Notes: generated from the sequence alone by a model not told the origin. A DNA stretch of 64,000 nucleotides from Cupriavidus pinatubonensis (GCF_019602855.1 NZ_CP080767.1:3829426-3893425); one strand, 5' to 3'. Numbered from the stretch's first letter, positions 7,945 to 17,159 are shown. Made by a program: numbers and translations.

Positions 7945-9351
7945 ATGAAACTCCGCCAGAAGATCCTGTTGCTCGCCGTCGCGCCGCTCGCGGTGGCCAT
8001 GCTCGGCATCGCGCTTGCCGTGCGTTTCCAGGCGACGCAACTGGCCCGGCACGAGCGCGCGCTGGTCGAGGCCGCCTATATCCAGAGCAAGGAAACCGAG
8101 CTGCGCCACTACGTAGAACTCGCGCAGAGCGCCATCGCGCCGATGGTGCGTTCGGGCCACACGGATGCCGCCACGCGCCAGGCTGCCATGGAAGCCCTGG
8201 CCCGGCTCGACTACGGGCCGGACGGCTATTTCTTCCTGTACGACATGCAGGGCCGCAACCTCATGCACCCGCGCCAGCCCGAACTGGTCGGGCAGGACCT
8301 GTGGACGCTGCGCGACCCGCAGGGCGCGCTCACCATCCAGAAGCTGATTGCGGCGGCCAAGGCGGGCGGCGGCTCGGTACGCTACCTGTGGAAAAAACCG
8401 TCTTCGCAGCAGCTCGCGCCCAAGCTCGGCTACGTGGTGGCCGTACCCGAATGGGGCTGGATGCTCGGCACTGGCATCTATCTGGATGATGTGGAAAACA
8501 CGCTGCGCCAGCTCGATGCGCGCGCAAAGACGGATATCCGCGAAACCATGGCCTGGATTGGCGTGATTGCGGCCGTCAGCATCCTGCTGGTGGCGGCGAG
8601 CGGCCTGGCGCTCAATATCAGCGAACACCGCGAGGCCGATGCCAAGCTGCGCCAGCTCGCGCAGCGCGTGGTGCAGTCGCAAGAAGAAGAGCGCGCGCGG
8701 CTGTCGCGCGAGCTCCATGACGGCATCAGCCAGTTGCTGGTGTCGGTCAAGCTCGTGCTGGAAGCAGCCGCCAACCGGCTGCGCCTGGCCCCGGCCGAAG
8801 GCGCGGCCGTGGCGCCGGTGCTTGGCATGGCGCTGAACCGGCTCGATACGGTGTTCAACGAGGTGCGGCGCGTGGCCCGCAACCTGCGCCCGGCGTTGCT
8901 CGATGACCTTGGAATCTTTGCGGCCTTGCAGCATCTCGCTCGCGAGATGCAGGGCGGCAGCCAGCTCGAGATCACCGTGGCCCAGCGCGGCGCGCCGCGC
9001 GAACTGCCCGACGAACAGGCCACCGCGTTGTACCGGATCGCGCAGGAAGCGCTGACCAATGTCGAGCGCCATGCCGGCGCGCGGCAAGTGACCGTCGCGC
9101 TGGTGTTCGATCCGGATGCCACCAGCCTGACCGTGCGCGACGATGGCCGCGGGTTTGACGTGGCCCGCATGCAGCTCGATCCCCAGCGCGGCATCGGCCT
9201 GCGCAACCTGCGCGAGCGCATCGCGGCGCTGGGCGGGCAGTTCGGCATTGTTTCCGGCATCGGCGGCACCGAGCTGGTGGCCACGCTGCCGGTCGTGAAG
9301 GCGGCCGCCCGACCCACCACTCCCCTTCCCGCAGAATCTTCGCAGTCATGA
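7945..9351 (+). CDS. Sensor histidine kinase with single Cache domain (NarL/HisKA_3 type)
   Basis: A 468-residue membrane kinase. A first transmembrane helix (about 8-26) is followed by a periplasmic single-Cache (sCache_2-like) domain with DYGPDGYFFLYDMQG and a GYVVAVPEWGWMLGTGIY end. A second helix follows (about 196-218), then the dimerisation helix with the phospho-acceptor His258 in SRELHDGISQ, and a GHKL ATPase domain with ALTNVERHA and DDGRGFD. Cache domains of this type bind small organic acids or amines. Next to cstA, pyruvate or a similar acid is a reasonable ligand (inference). The ATG at 7945 begins the first helix. Its stop overlaps the start of the response regulator (ATGA, 9348-9351). 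Confidence 0.92.
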   Translation: MKLRQKILLLAVAPLAVAMLGIALAVRFQATQLARHERALVEAAYIQSKETELRHYVELAQSAIAPMVRSGHTDAATRQAAMEALARLDYGPDGYFFLYDMQGRNLMHPRQPELVGQDLWTLRDPQGALTIQKLIAAAKAGGGSVRYLWKKPSSQQLAPKLGYVVAVPEWGWMLGTGIYLDDVENTLRQLDARAKTDIRETMAWIGVIAAVSILLVAASGLALNISEHREADAKLRQLAQRVVQSQEEERARLSRELHDGISQLLVSVKLVLEAAANRLRLAPAEGAAVAPVLGMALNRLDTVFNEVRRVARNLRPALLDDLGIFAALQHLAREMQGGSQLEITVAQRGAPRELPDEQATALYRIAQEALTNVERHAGARQVTVALVFDPDATSLTVRDDGRGFDVARMQLDPQRGIGLRNLRERIAALGGQFGIVSGIGGTELVATLPVVKAAARPTTPLPAESSQS

Positions 9352-10043
9352 CCCAGATATCGGACCCCGACGAACCGGAAGGCCATTCCATCGATGCGCC
9401 CGCGCGCGTGCTGCTGATCGACGACCATGCGCTCGTGCGTGACGGCATGCGCATGCACCTGACGCTACAACCCGACCTGCATGTGGTCGGCGAAGCCGAT
9501 GGCGGCGAGGCGGCGCTGGCGTGGCTCGAGCGAGCCGGTGCGCGCGAGCGTCCGGACCTTGTCATCACTGATATCGGCATGCGCGGCATGGGCGGCATCG
9601 CATTGACCGCCGCGCTGCACGAGCAGTACCCGGAAATCGCCGTGCTCGTGGTCAGCATGCACGACAACCTCGAATACGCACGCCAGGCGGTGCGCGCCGG
9701 TGCGCGCGGCTATGTGCTCAAGGATGCGCCCGCGGACGAGCTGATGGCCGCGATCGAGGCGGTGCTGGCCGGACGCGTGTTCTACAGCGCCCGCATCGCG
9801 CGCGGCATGGCGGAACAGATGCCGGCGACCGGTCCGCTCGACGCGCTGACACGGCGCGAGCGCGACATCCTCGGCTGCATCGGCCGCGGCATGGCGAACA
9901 AGGAGATTGCGACGCAGCTCGGGGTATCGGTGCGCACGGTGGAAACGCACCGGCTCAATCTCAAGCGCAAGCTTGGCATCGAAGGCCGCGCGGGGCTGGT
10001 GAAGTATGCGGTGGAGCAGGCGGGGGAAACCGAGGGCGGATAG
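9348..10043 (+). CDS. LuxR/NarL-family response regulator
   Basis: A 231-residue response regulator. The receiver domain has the acidic pair in LLIDDHALVRDG and the phospho-acceptor Asp75 in VITDIGMRGMGG, with the conserved Lys in VLKDAPADEL. The C-terminal LuxR-type helix-turn-helix is LTRRERDILGCIGRGMANKEIA and VRTVETHRLNLKRKL. It is translationally coupled to the upstream kinase by a 4-nt overlap and ended by a strong terminator. Its most likely targets are the divergent cstA-ybdD operon and its own operon, through the palindrome at 7862-7893. Confidence 0.94.
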   Translation: MTQISDPDEPEGHSIDAPARVLLIDDHALVRDGMRMHLTLQPDLHVVGEADGGEAALAWLERAGARERPDLVITDIGMRGMGGIALTAALHEQYPEIAVLVVSMHDNLEYARQAVRAGARGYVLKDAPADELMAAIEAVLAGRVFYSARIARGMAEQMPATGPLDALTRRERDILGCIGRGMANKEIATQLGVSVRTVETHRLNLKRKLGIEGRAGLVKYAVEQAGETEGG

Positions 10044-10050
10044 GAAAACA

Positions 10051-10083
10051 AAAACGCCCGTCTCCGGATGAGACGGGCGTTTT
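10051..10083 (+). terminator. Bidirectional terminator between the response regulator and pckG
   Basis: AAAACGCCCGTCTC and GAGACGGGCGTTTT form a 14-bp stem (10051-10064 with 10070-10083) around a 5-nt loop, with A-rich and T-rich flanks. It can stop transcripts from both the response regulator and the convergent pckG. Confidence 0.85.
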
Positions 10084-10130
10084 GTCTTGCTGTCCTCAAA
10101 TCAGCAGGACAGCAACGTGGCAGCGAGACT

Positions 10131-11987
10131 TTAGCCCTCCAGCCGCTTGCCCAGCGCCGCGCGCGCTTCGGCCAGCGCCTGTGGCAGGTTGTGCTTCAGT
10201 TGCGTGAACAGTTCGTCGTGCAGCGCCAGTTCCTGCTTCCAGGCATCGGCATCGATCGACGTGACCTGCGTGAACTGCGCCACGGAGAATTCCACGCCGC
10301 TCCAGTTCAGGTCTTCGTAGCGCGGGCTCGTCCCGAACACGTGCTCGGCGCCCTCGCCTTTGCCTTCCACGCGGTCGATCATCCACGACAGCACGCGCAT
10401 GTTCTCGCCAAAGCCCGGCCACACGAAGTTGCCGTCGGCGTCCTTGCGGAACCAGTTCACACAGTAGATTTTCGGCAGCTTCGCGCCAGCGGCTTCGAGC
10501 TTTTGGCCCAGTGCGAGCCAGTGGCCAAAATAGTCGCTCATGTTGTAGCCGCAGAACGGCAGCATGGCGAACGGGTCGCGGCGCACCACGCCCTGCTGGC
10601 CAGCGGCCGCAGCGGTGGTTTCGGAGCCCATGGTCGCAGCCATGTACACGCCTTCGGTCCAATTGCGCGCCTCAGTCACCAGCGGCACGGTGGTCGAGCG
10701 GCGGCCGCCGAAGATGAACGCATCAATGGGTACACCTGCCGGGTTGTCCCAATTCTCGTCGATCGACGGGCACTGCGATGCCGGGGCGGTGAAGCGGGCG
10801 TTCGGGTGCGCGGCCTTGGCGCCGGTGGCCTTGGCGATCTCCGGGGTCCAGTCCTTGCCCTGCCAGTCGGTCAGATGCGCCGGCGCTTCCTTGGTCATGC
10901 CCTCCCACCACACGTCGCCGTCGTCGGTCAGCGCCACATTGGTGAAGATGACGTTTTCCTTCAGCGTCGCCATGGCGTTGAAGTTGGTCTTCTCGCTCGT
11001 GCCCGGGGCCACGCCGAAGTAGCCGGCTTCCGGGTTGATCGCGTACAGGCGGCCGTCCTTGCCCGGCTTGATCCACGCGATGTCGTCGCCGATTGTCGTG
11101 ACCTTCCAGCCTTCGAATCCCTTGGGCGGGATCAGCATGGCGAAGTTGGTCTTGCCGCAGGCCGACGGGAACGCGGCCGCAACATGGAATTTCTTGCCCT
11201 CGGGCGAAGTCACGCCCAGGATCAGCATGTGCTCGGCCAGCCAGCCTTCGTCGCGGCCCATGGTCGATGCGATACGCAGTGCGAAGCACTTCTTGCCGAG
11301 CAGCGCGTTGCCGCCGTACCCCGAGCCGAACGACCAGATCTCGCGCGACTCCGGGAAGTGGACGATGTACTTGGTCGGGTTGCACGGCCACGGCACATCC
11401 TTCTCGCCGGCGGCGAGCGGCTTCCCGACGGTGTGCACGCACGGCACGAAGTCGCCGCCGGTGCCCAGCACGTCATACACGGCCTTGCCCATGCGCGTCA
11501 TGATGCGCATGTTGACGGCCACGTACGGGGAATCGGACAGCTCCACGCCAATGTGGGCGATCGGCGAGCCCAGCGGGCCCATCGAGAACGGCACCACGTA
11601 CAGCGTGCGGCCGCGCATGCAGCCGTCGAACAGGCCGCTGAGCGTCGTGCGCATTTCGGCCGGAGCGACCCAGTTGTTGGTCGGGCCGGCGTCTTCCTTC
11701 TTCTGCGAGCAGATGAAGGTGCGGTCTTCGACACGTGCGACGTCGGACGGGTCGGACAGGGCGAGGTAAGAGTTCTTGCGCTTGGCGGGATTCAGGCGCT
11801 TGAGCGTGCCGGCGGCGACCATCTGTTCGCAGAGGCGATCATATTCCTCCTGCGAACCGTCGCACCAGTGAATGCGCTCCGGCTTGGTCAGCGCGGCGAT
11901 CTCCGCAACCCAGGCCACCAGCTTCTGGTTCTTGACCCAGGCCGGGACGTTCAACGCCGTCGTGCCTTGCATCGAGGGGTGGTTCAT
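10131..11987 (-). CDS. pckG: Phosphoenolpyruvate carboxykinase (GTP)
   Basis: A 618-residue cytosolic PEPCK of the GTP-dependent family. It converts oxaloacetate and GTP to PEP, CO2 and GDP, the entry to gluconeogenesis. The kinase-1 P-loop FPSACGKTNFAML is visible (Lys at about 279), together with GDDIAWIKPG and the GTP-family signature NWFRKD near the C-terminus. The start at 11987 (MNHPSMQGTTALNVPAW) follows GGAG and gives the usual family length; the upstream in-frame extension to 12128 is not conserved-looking. It sits beside the cstA region, which fits growth on organic acids. Confidence 0.97.
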   Translation of the reverse strand: MNHPSMQGTTALNVPAWVKNQKLVAWVAEIAALTKPERIHWCDGSQEEYDRLCEQMVAAGTLKRLNPAKRKNSYLALSDPSDVARVEDRTFICSQKKEDAGPTNNWVAPAEMRTTLSGLFDGCMRGRTLYVVPFSMGPLGSPIAHIGVELSDSPYVAVNMRIMTRMGKAVYDVLGTGGDFVPCVHTVGKPLAAGEKDVPWPCNPTKYIVHFPESREIWSFGSGYGGNALLGKKCFALRIASTMGRDEGWLAEHMLILGVTSPEGKKFHVAAAFPSACGKTNFAMLIPPKGFEGWKVTTIGDDIAWIKPGKDGRLYAINPEAGYFGVAPGTSEKTNFNAMATLKENVIFTNVALTDDGDVWWEGMTKEAPAHLTDWQGKDWTPEIAKATGAKAAHPNARFTAPASQCPSIDENWDNPAGVPIDAFIFGGRRSTTVPLVTEARNWTEGVYMAATMGSETTAAAAGQQGVVRRDPFAMLPFCGYNMSDYFGHWLALGQKLEAAGAKLPKIYCVNWFRKDADGNFVWPGFGENMRVLSWMIDRVEGKGEGAEHVFGTSPRYEDLNWSGVEFSVAQFTQVTSIDADAWKQELALHDELFTQLKHNLPQALAEARAALGKRLEG

Positions 11988-12448
11988 ACTGCAACTCCAA
12001 AGTGTAAAGGGAAGGAAGAGGGGAAATCTTTTCAAAGCCCGGTCCTTGGCCGGCAAGGCCGGCGTGTCCTGTGGCTCACACCGGTCGTCACATCCCGTTA
12101 CAACTCCACTGCGGCCCAGGCAACGCAAAGGGTCGCGGCATTCCCCGCGCCTGCGCTAAAGTTGCGCTTCGCCCGCGCGGGGCTTGCTGCACGGGGCCAT
12201 GCGGGCTTTGTCCGGCGACACGAGGTGTCGGGAGCAAGGCTCGACCGACAGTCCCTGGCGGCACCGGAACGGGCAAGGATACCACTGCTGCACCCCGCTG
12301 TTTTTTGCTGCGCAGCATTGCCGGCCCGGGATTTACGCAGCAATTGTGCCGGCACGCGATGCCCGACAATAGCGCCTGGCGCTCGCGGTTTCCGTTGCCG
12401 TACGCACCATTCCCGATCCCCAGGCCAGCCGACAATAAAGAGTTACTG
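11988..12448. other. Gene-free divergent spacer with an 8-bp inverted repeat
   Basis: This 461-nt stretch separates pckG and the hydroxyacid dehydrogenase, which point away from each other. No convincing gene is seen. TTGCTGCG (12305-12312) and CGCAGCAA (12336-12343) form an inverted repeat 31 bp apart, about three helical turns, which could bind a dimeric regulator of either gene. Open frames across the spacer have no recognisable start signals or domains. Confidence 0.4.
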
Positions 12449-13474
12449 ATGAAGATTGCTGTACTCGACGATTACCAGGACGCCGTGCGCAAGCTGCCCT
12501 GCTTCAGCCTGCTGGAAGGGCACGACGTCAAGGTGTTCAACAACACCGTCAAAGGCGTGGGCCAGCTGGCCGCGCGCCTCTCCGATGTGGAAGCGGTCGT
12601 GCTGATCCGCGAGCGCACCCGCATTACGCGCCAACTGCTCGAAAAGCTGCCCAAGCTGAAGATCATCAGCCAGACCGGTCGCGTCGGCACCGCGCCGAAC
12701 ACGCATATCGATGTCGAAGCGTGCACGGACCGCGGCGTGGCGGTGCTTGAGGGCGTGGGCTCGCCGGTGGCGCCGGCCGAGCTGACCTGGGCGCTGATCA
12801 TGGCGGCCCAGCGCCGCATCCCGCAATACGTGGCGAGCCTGAAGCACGGCGCCTGGCAGCAGTCGGGCCTGAAGTCGACGACCATGCCGCCGAATTTCGG
12901 CCTAGGCCAGGTATTGCGCGGCCAGACGCTCGGTATCTGGGGCTACGGCAAGATCGGCCGGCTGCTGGCCGGATATGGCCGCGCCTTCGGGATGAACGTG
13001 CTGGTGTGGGGGCGAGAGGCATCGCAGGAAGCCGCGCGCGCGGACGGCCTGGCGGTGGCGGAGTCCAAGGACCAGTTCTTTGCCGACAGCGATGTGTTGT
13101 CTCTGCATCTGCGCCTGAACGACGACACGCGTGGCCTGGTCAAGCTGACCGACCTGACCCGCATGAAGCCAACCGCGCTGTTCGTCAACACCAGCCGCGC
13201 CGAGCTGCTGGAAGAGAACGCACTGGTCGCCGCCCTGAACCGCGGCCGTCCGGGCATGGCTGCCGTGGATGTGTTCGAGTCCGAGCCGATCCTGCAGGGC
13301 CACGCACTGCTGCGTATGGAAAATTGCATCTGCACGCCGCACCTCGGCTACGTCGAGCGCGACAGCTACGAGCTGTACTTTCGCACGGCGTTCCAGAACA
13401 TCCTCGACGTACTGGCCGGCCAGCACGACAGCATCGTCAACCCGAAGGCCCTGACGCCGGCGCTGTCGCGCTAA
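12449..13474 (+). CDS. D-2-hydroxyacid dehydrogenase (SerA-like)
   Basis: A 341-residue NAD-dependent D-2-hydroxyacid dehydrogenase, related to 3-phosphoglycerate dehydrogenase but without an ACT domain. The NAD-binding motif is GIWGYGKIGRLLAGYGRAFG. The catalytic Arg, Glu and His are seen in NTSRAELLEENAL, VFESEPI and CTPHLGYVERDSYE. The start at 12449 follows AAAGAG and begins MKIAVLDDYQDAV. The usual substrate cannot be told from sequence; homologues are often annotated as phosphoglycerate or glyoxylate/hydroxypyruvate enzymes. Confidence 0.9.
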   Translation: MKIAVLDDYQDAVRKLPCFSLLEGHDVKVFNNTVKGVGQLAARLSDVEAVVLIRERTRITRQLLEKLPKLKIISQTGRVGTAPNTHIDVEACTDRGVAVLEGVGSPVAPAELTWALIMAAQRRIPQYVASLKHGAWQQSGLKSTTMPPNFGLGQVLRGQTLGIWGYGKIGRLLAGYGRAFGMNVLVWGREASQEAARADGLAVAESKDQFFADSDVLSLHLRLNDDTRGLVKLTDLTRMKPTALFVNTSRAELLEENALVAALNRGRPGMAAVDVFESEPILQGHALLRMENCICTPHLGYVERDSYELYFRTAFQNILDVLAGQHDSIVNPKALTPALSR

Positions 13475-13489
13475 GTCTTTGGGTACCCG

Positions 13490-13517
13490 CCCTCTCCCGC
13501 CTGCCTGAGGGAGAGGG
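13490..13517. repeat. CTCTCCC-type intergenic palindrome (copy 1)
   Basis: CCCTCTCCC (13490-13498) and GGGAGAGGG (13509-13517) form a 9-bp inverted repeat between two genes. Similar CTCTCCC...GGGAGAG elements occur at 20414 and 59608 in this window, so it looks like a dispersed REP-like family rather than a gene-specific terminator. Confidence 0.65.
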
Positions 13518-13688
13518 ATGTCTCTTTCGGGGCGGCACGGCCACGCGCTGCCGCCACGTTTGTCCCCGCGGACGCGAATTTAGGGAAACCGCTACACTCG
13601 GGACTTCCCTGACCGCCGGCCGTCCATGGTCCGCGGCGCACCCCGACAACAAAAAGGCGCAGCGCGCCGCCCCTCCAGCAAGGCCGGA

Positions 13689-14861
13689 ATGGACCCCAGG
13701 CTAGTGACGCTCTGCGTCGGCAATTTCATCATTGGCACCGGCGCGATGATCGTTACCGGCATGTTGAACGACATTGCCGCCGATTTCGGCCTGGGCGTGG
13801 CCAGCGCCGGCCAGTTGATCTCGGTGTTTGCGCTAGCCACCTGTGTGGGGGCGCCGCTGTTTGCCACGCTGGGCTCGCGTATCGACCGCCGGCTGTTGCT
13901 GGCCGGTTCGCTCCTGATCTATGCGGTAATGCATCTGGCCGCGGCGCTGGCGCCGAGCTTCGCGACGCTGATGGCGATCCGCTTCCTGACGGCGATCGGT
14001 GCGGCCATCTATACGCCGCAGACCGCGGCCACGCTGCCCTTGCTGGTCAACGCGCAGACGCGCGGCCGCGCCATCAGCTTCGTGTTCCTCGGCTGGAGCA
14101 TCGCCAGCGTGGTCGGCATGCCGTTGGGGACCTGGATTGCCAGCACACTCGGCTGGCGCTTCAGCATGGCGGTCGTCGGCGTGCTGGCGTTGGTGGTGTC
14201 GGCGGCGGTGTGGCGTGCGTTGCCGCGCGGGCTGTACGTGCCGGCCGTGGGGCGTGAAGCCTGGGGCGCCGTGCTGCGCCACCGGCCGATCATGCTCGTG
14301 GTGGCCGCCACGATGATCCAGTCGGCCGGCATGTTCACGATGTTTACCTACATTGCGCCGCTGATGCGCGATGCCTACGGCATCACCGGTGCCGCGCTGA
14401 GCCTGATGTTCCTGGCCTATGGCGCTTGCGGGGTGCTCGGCAACGCGGTGGCGGCGTCGCGCATGGACCGGATCACGCCGAGCCGGATTGTCCAGTTCAC
14501 GCTGCTGACCTCGACCGCGGCAATGGTGCTGTGGCCGCTCGCGGGCCTGGGCAGCGTCGCGCTGGTGCTGCTGTTCATGCTGTGGGGCATCGGCGGGTTT
14601 GCCACCAACAGCGCACAGCAGGCGCGGCTGGTCATGATCGAGCCCGACCGTGCATCGGTGTCAATCTCGCTCAACTCATCGTCGATCTATCTCGGCCAGG
14701 CGCTGGGCGCCATGGCTGGTGCGGCCATCTATACGGTGGCGGGCACCGGTTCGCTGCACTGGGGTGCAGCGGCTCTGACGCTGGTGGCGCTGGCGGTTTC
14801 GCAGTGGGCGCGCGCGCTGGGCCGCCAGTGGCCGCGTCGGCAAGCGGCACAACAGGCCTGA
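13689..14861 (+). CDS. MFS transporter, AraJ/drug-exporter type
   Basis: A 390-residue major-facilitator protein with about 12 hydrophobic helices. Helix 1 is LVTLCVGNFIIGTGAMIV, and the cytoplasmic loop after helix 2 carries GSRIDRRLLL, a variant of the MFS DRxGRR motif. The overall style is that of the AraJ/NepI/PbuE group (sugar, purine or drug efflux). The ATG at 13689 (MDPRLVTLC) is chosen over one at 13626 because the 21 extra residues are basic and unlike the family. The substrate is unknown. It stands alone between the dehydrogenase and the MOSC gene. Confidence 0.85.
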   Translation: MDPRLVTLCVGNFIIGTGAMIVTGMLNDIAADFGLGVASAGQLISVFALATCVGAPLFATLGSRIDRRLLLAGSLLIYAVMHLAAALAPSFATLMAIRFLTAIGAAIYTPQTAATLPLLVNAQTRGRAISFVFLGWSIASVVGMPLGTWIASTLGWRFSMAVVGVLALVVSAAVWRALPRGLYVPAVGREAWGAVLRHRPIMLVVAATMIQSAGMFTMFTYIAPLMRDAYGITGAALSLMFLAYGACGVLGNAVAASRMDRITPSRIVQFTLLTSTAAMVLWPLAGLGSVALVLLFMLWGIGGFATNSAQQARLVMIEPDRASVSISLNSSSIYLGQALGAMAGAAIYTVAGTGSLHWGAAALTLVALAVSQWARALGRQWPRRQAAQQA

Positions 14862-14913
14862 ACCGGGCAGGGTCGTTGCCCACAACCCGCTGAGCGGCGT
14901 CTCGCTCCACAGC

Positions 14914-14981
14914 TTTTCCACAGTGTTGTTCAGCGCACTGTCCACCACCTGTTCCCTGCGTTATCCACGGAGTTATCCACA
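14914..14981. promoter_or_regulatory. Cluster of three DnaA-box-like 9-mers
   Basis: TTTTCCACA (14914-14922), TTATCCACG (14961-14969) and TTATCCACA (14973-14981) lie within 68 bp in the spacer before the MOSC gene. The last is the perfect DnaA-box consensus and the second differs by one base. A further perfect copy lies at 16185-16193 inside the adaptor gene. It could be DnaA-controlled promoter DNA or a DnaA-titrating site far from oriC. Confidence 0.55.
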
Positions 14982-15001
14982 ACTCCTGCAGCGGGGGCAT
15001 C

Positions 15002-15640
15002 GTGAGGGAAACCAATGGAGCTCTGGCCGGCGCGCGCGTGCTGGCAATCAGCATCGGCAAGGCCATCCCGCTGGTGGTGGCGCGGGCCGGCACCGAGGCC
15101 GTGGTGATGTCCGGCATCCGCAAGCATCCGGTCAGCACGCTGGCCCACCCGCTGGGCGTACAGGTGCGCCCGCTGGGCGTAGCCGGTGACGAACAGGCGG
15201 ACCTGACTGCCCACGGTGGCCTCGACAAGGCCGTCTACGCCTATCCCGCCGAGCATTACGCGTGGTGGAACGCGCGCCGCCGCGCAGCGGCGCAGCCGGA
15301 GGCGCACCGTGGCCTGGCTTTTGGCGCCATGGGCGAAAACCTGACGATCGAAGGGCTGGAGGAGACCGAGCTGTGGGTCGGTGACGTGCTGCGCATCGGC
15401 AGCGCGGTGCTGTGCGTGGCATCGCCGCGGCAGCCGTCATGCAAGTTCAATGCGGCACTCGGCTATCGCCACGCCGCGCGCGATATGGTCGAGAGCGGGT
15501 ATTCCGGCGTCTACCTGAGCGTCGTCCAGACCGGCGAAGTCCGGGCCGGCGACCCTATCCATGTGCAGCGTGGGCCACGAAAATTGTCGATCGACAGCAT
15601 TAACCGCTGGCGCCGCGATGGCCGGCGGCATCTTTTCTGA
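15002..15640 (+). CDS. MOSC domain protein (YiiM-like)
   Basis: A 212-residue MOSC-domain protein. Family features are LAISIGKAIPL near the start, SGIRKHPV, the DLTAHGGLDKAVYAYPAEHY block, GAMGENLTIEGL and the conserved Cys in SPRQPSCKFN, which in MOSC proteins is proposed to handle sulphur or the molybdenum cofactor. YiiM of E. coli reduces N-hydroxylated compounds. No ATG in frame precedes the domain; the GTG at 15002 after a G-rich stretch gives a sensible N-terminus. Its promoter region holds DnaA-like boxes (14914-14981). Confidence 0.88.
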   Translation: MRETNGALAGARVLAISIGKAIPLVVARAGTEAVVMSGIRKHPVSTLAHPLGVQVRPLGVAGDEQADLTAHGGLDKAVYAYPAEHYAWWNARRRAAAQPEAHRGLAFGAMGENLTIEGLEETELWVGDVLRIGSAVLCVASPRQPSCKFNAALGYRHAARDMVESGYSGVYLSVVQTGEVRAGDPIHVQRGPRKLSIDSINRWRRDGRRHLF

Positions 15641-15734
15641 TAATGTTTGTCTATCGATACAAGCAATCGCCCCCCGCGACCGCCACGCTAAGCCCACTCC
15701 CTTCGTTGCCCGCAAGCCACGGCCGCCGCACGCC

Positions 15735-15760
15735 GTTACTGTTGCTGTAACGCGCTGTAA
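15735..15760. promoter_or_regulatory. Candidate operator before the first RND operon
   Basis: In the 280-nt spacer before the adaptor gene, GTTAC (15735-15739) and GTAAC (15747-15751) are inverted with 7 nt between them, and GCTGTAA is repeated at 15744-15750 and 15754-15760. These overlapping repeats are a possible regulator site. No clear -35/-10 pair could be fixed. Confidence 0.3.
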
Positions 15761-15920
15761 TTTTCGGCGCTGGCCCTGCGGGGCGAACCGCTGTACTAGT
15801 AGAGGTTTGCGCGACACGTACCCGCCCGGCCCCCGGCCGCCCGTCGTGGGCGGCCGCGGCAGGAACAGAGGCAGGACGTCCCCGGGGAGGGCGCGTTGCG
15901 GCTAAGAGGGTCCACACAAG

Positions 15921-17159
15921 ATGAAGACAGACAGGATCGACCAGCCCAAGGGGTTTGTCGACAGCAACTGGAGCGCGTCCACGGGAACCGGCCGGGGCCG
16001 GGTATCGCCGTGGGCGGTGCTGGTGACTGTGCTGGTGCTTGCCGGCCTGGGGTGGTTTGCCTGGCGTACCTGGTTTGCCCCAAAGCCCGTTGCCAAGGGG
16101 CCGGCGCCCGTGGCGGTCGCCACCGCGCTCGTGCAGCAGGGTGACGTGCCGCTGCAGTTCACGGCCAACGGCAATGTGACGGCGTTATCCACAGTCGAAG
16201 TGCGCCCACAGGTCTCGAGCACGGTCCGTACCGTCCATATCAAGGAAGGCCAGACCGTGAAGCCGGGCGACCTGCTGTTCTCGCTCGACACGCGCATGGA
16301 CGAAGCCAACCTGGCCAAGGCCCAGGCGCAATTGCTACGCGACCAGGCCGACCTGTCCGATGCGCGCCGCAACCTGTCGCGCAGCAAGGAACTGCTGGAG
16401 CGCAATTTCATCTCCAAAAGCGCGGTGGATACCGCCCAGGCCAAGGTGGACGGCTTCGAGGCTACTATCCGCGCCGACCAGGCGGCCATCGAGGCCAGCC
16501 GCGTTGCTGTCAGCTATGGCGCGATCCGCGCGAGCATCGGCGGGCGTACCGGCGTGATCAACGTGTTCCCGGGATCGATGGTGCTGCCAAACAGCGCCGG
16601 GCCGATGGTGACCATCGCCCAGATCCAGCCGATCGCGGTGACCTTCAGTCTGCCCGAGCGGCAGCTCGCCTCGTTGCGCGACGCCCTGCGCAACGGCCTC
16701 GTGCAGGTCACGGCCCAGCCCAACGACGGCAGCAAGACGCCGGTGACCGGCAAGATCACGTTCATCGATAACACCGTTGATCCGCAGTACGGCACCATCC
16801 GCGTCAAGGCGCAGTTCGACAATGAGGAGCAGCGCCTGTGGCCAGGTACGTACGCCAACGTCAGCGCCGTGGTCCAGACGTTGAAGGACGCGCTGTCGGT
16901 GCCGCCGCAGGCCGTGGTGACGGGTCCGGAAGGACGCTTCGTCTACACAGTGCAGCCTGACAACAAGGTCGCCCGCGTGCCCGTGAAGATGGTGACCACC
17001 ACCGCCACGTCGGCGGTGATCGAGGGCGTGCAGCCCGGCACGCGCGTGGTCGTCGAAGGCACGCAGAACCTGCGTCCCGGCACCGTGGTACGAGAGGTTC
17101 CGCGCGTCCCTTCCGCCTCCGCCGGGGCCGCGAGCACGCCCGCCGCCCAGGGGCACTGA
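15921..17159 (+). CDS. RND efflux periplasmic adaptor (MdtA-like)
   Basis: A 412-residue membrane-fusion protein. An N-terminal transmembrane anchor (about residues 34-52) is followed by a barrel-sandwich (lipoyl-like) half with TVEVRPQVSSTVRTVHIKEGQTVKPGDLLFSLD. A helical hairpin follows (NLAKAQAQLLRDQADLSDARRNLSRSKELLERNFISKSAVDTAQAKV), then the second lipoyl half and beta-barrel. It links the inner-membrane pump to an outer-membrane channel. Unlike many adaptors it has no lipobox. It is followed 3 nt later by the pump gene, so the two are coupled. No outer-membrane channel gene follows. Confidence 0.93.
   Translation: MKTDRIDQPKGFVDSNWSASTGTGRGRVSPWAVLVTVLVLAGLGWFAWRTWFAPKPVAKGPAPVAVATALVQQGDVPLQFTANGNVTALSTVEVRPQVSSTVRTVHIKEGQTVKPGDLLFSLDTRMDEANLAKAQAQLLRDQADLSDARRNLSRSKELLERNFISKSAVDTAQAKVDGFEATIRADQAAIEASRVAVSYGAIRASIGGRTGVINVFPGSMVLPNSAGPMVTIAQIQPIAVTFSLPERQLASLRDALRNGLVQVTAQPNDGSKTPVTGKITFIDNTVDPQYGTIRVKAQFDNEEQRLWPGTYANVSAVVQTLKDALSVPPQAVVTGPEGRFVYTVQPDNKVARVPVKMVTTTATSAVIEGVQPGTRVVVEGTQNLRPGTVVREVPRVPSASAGAASTPAAQGH

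Noticed and set aside
10068..12449. Plus-strand frame of 793 codons opposite pckG
   Set aside because: Antisense shadow of pckG; no domain or ribosome site.
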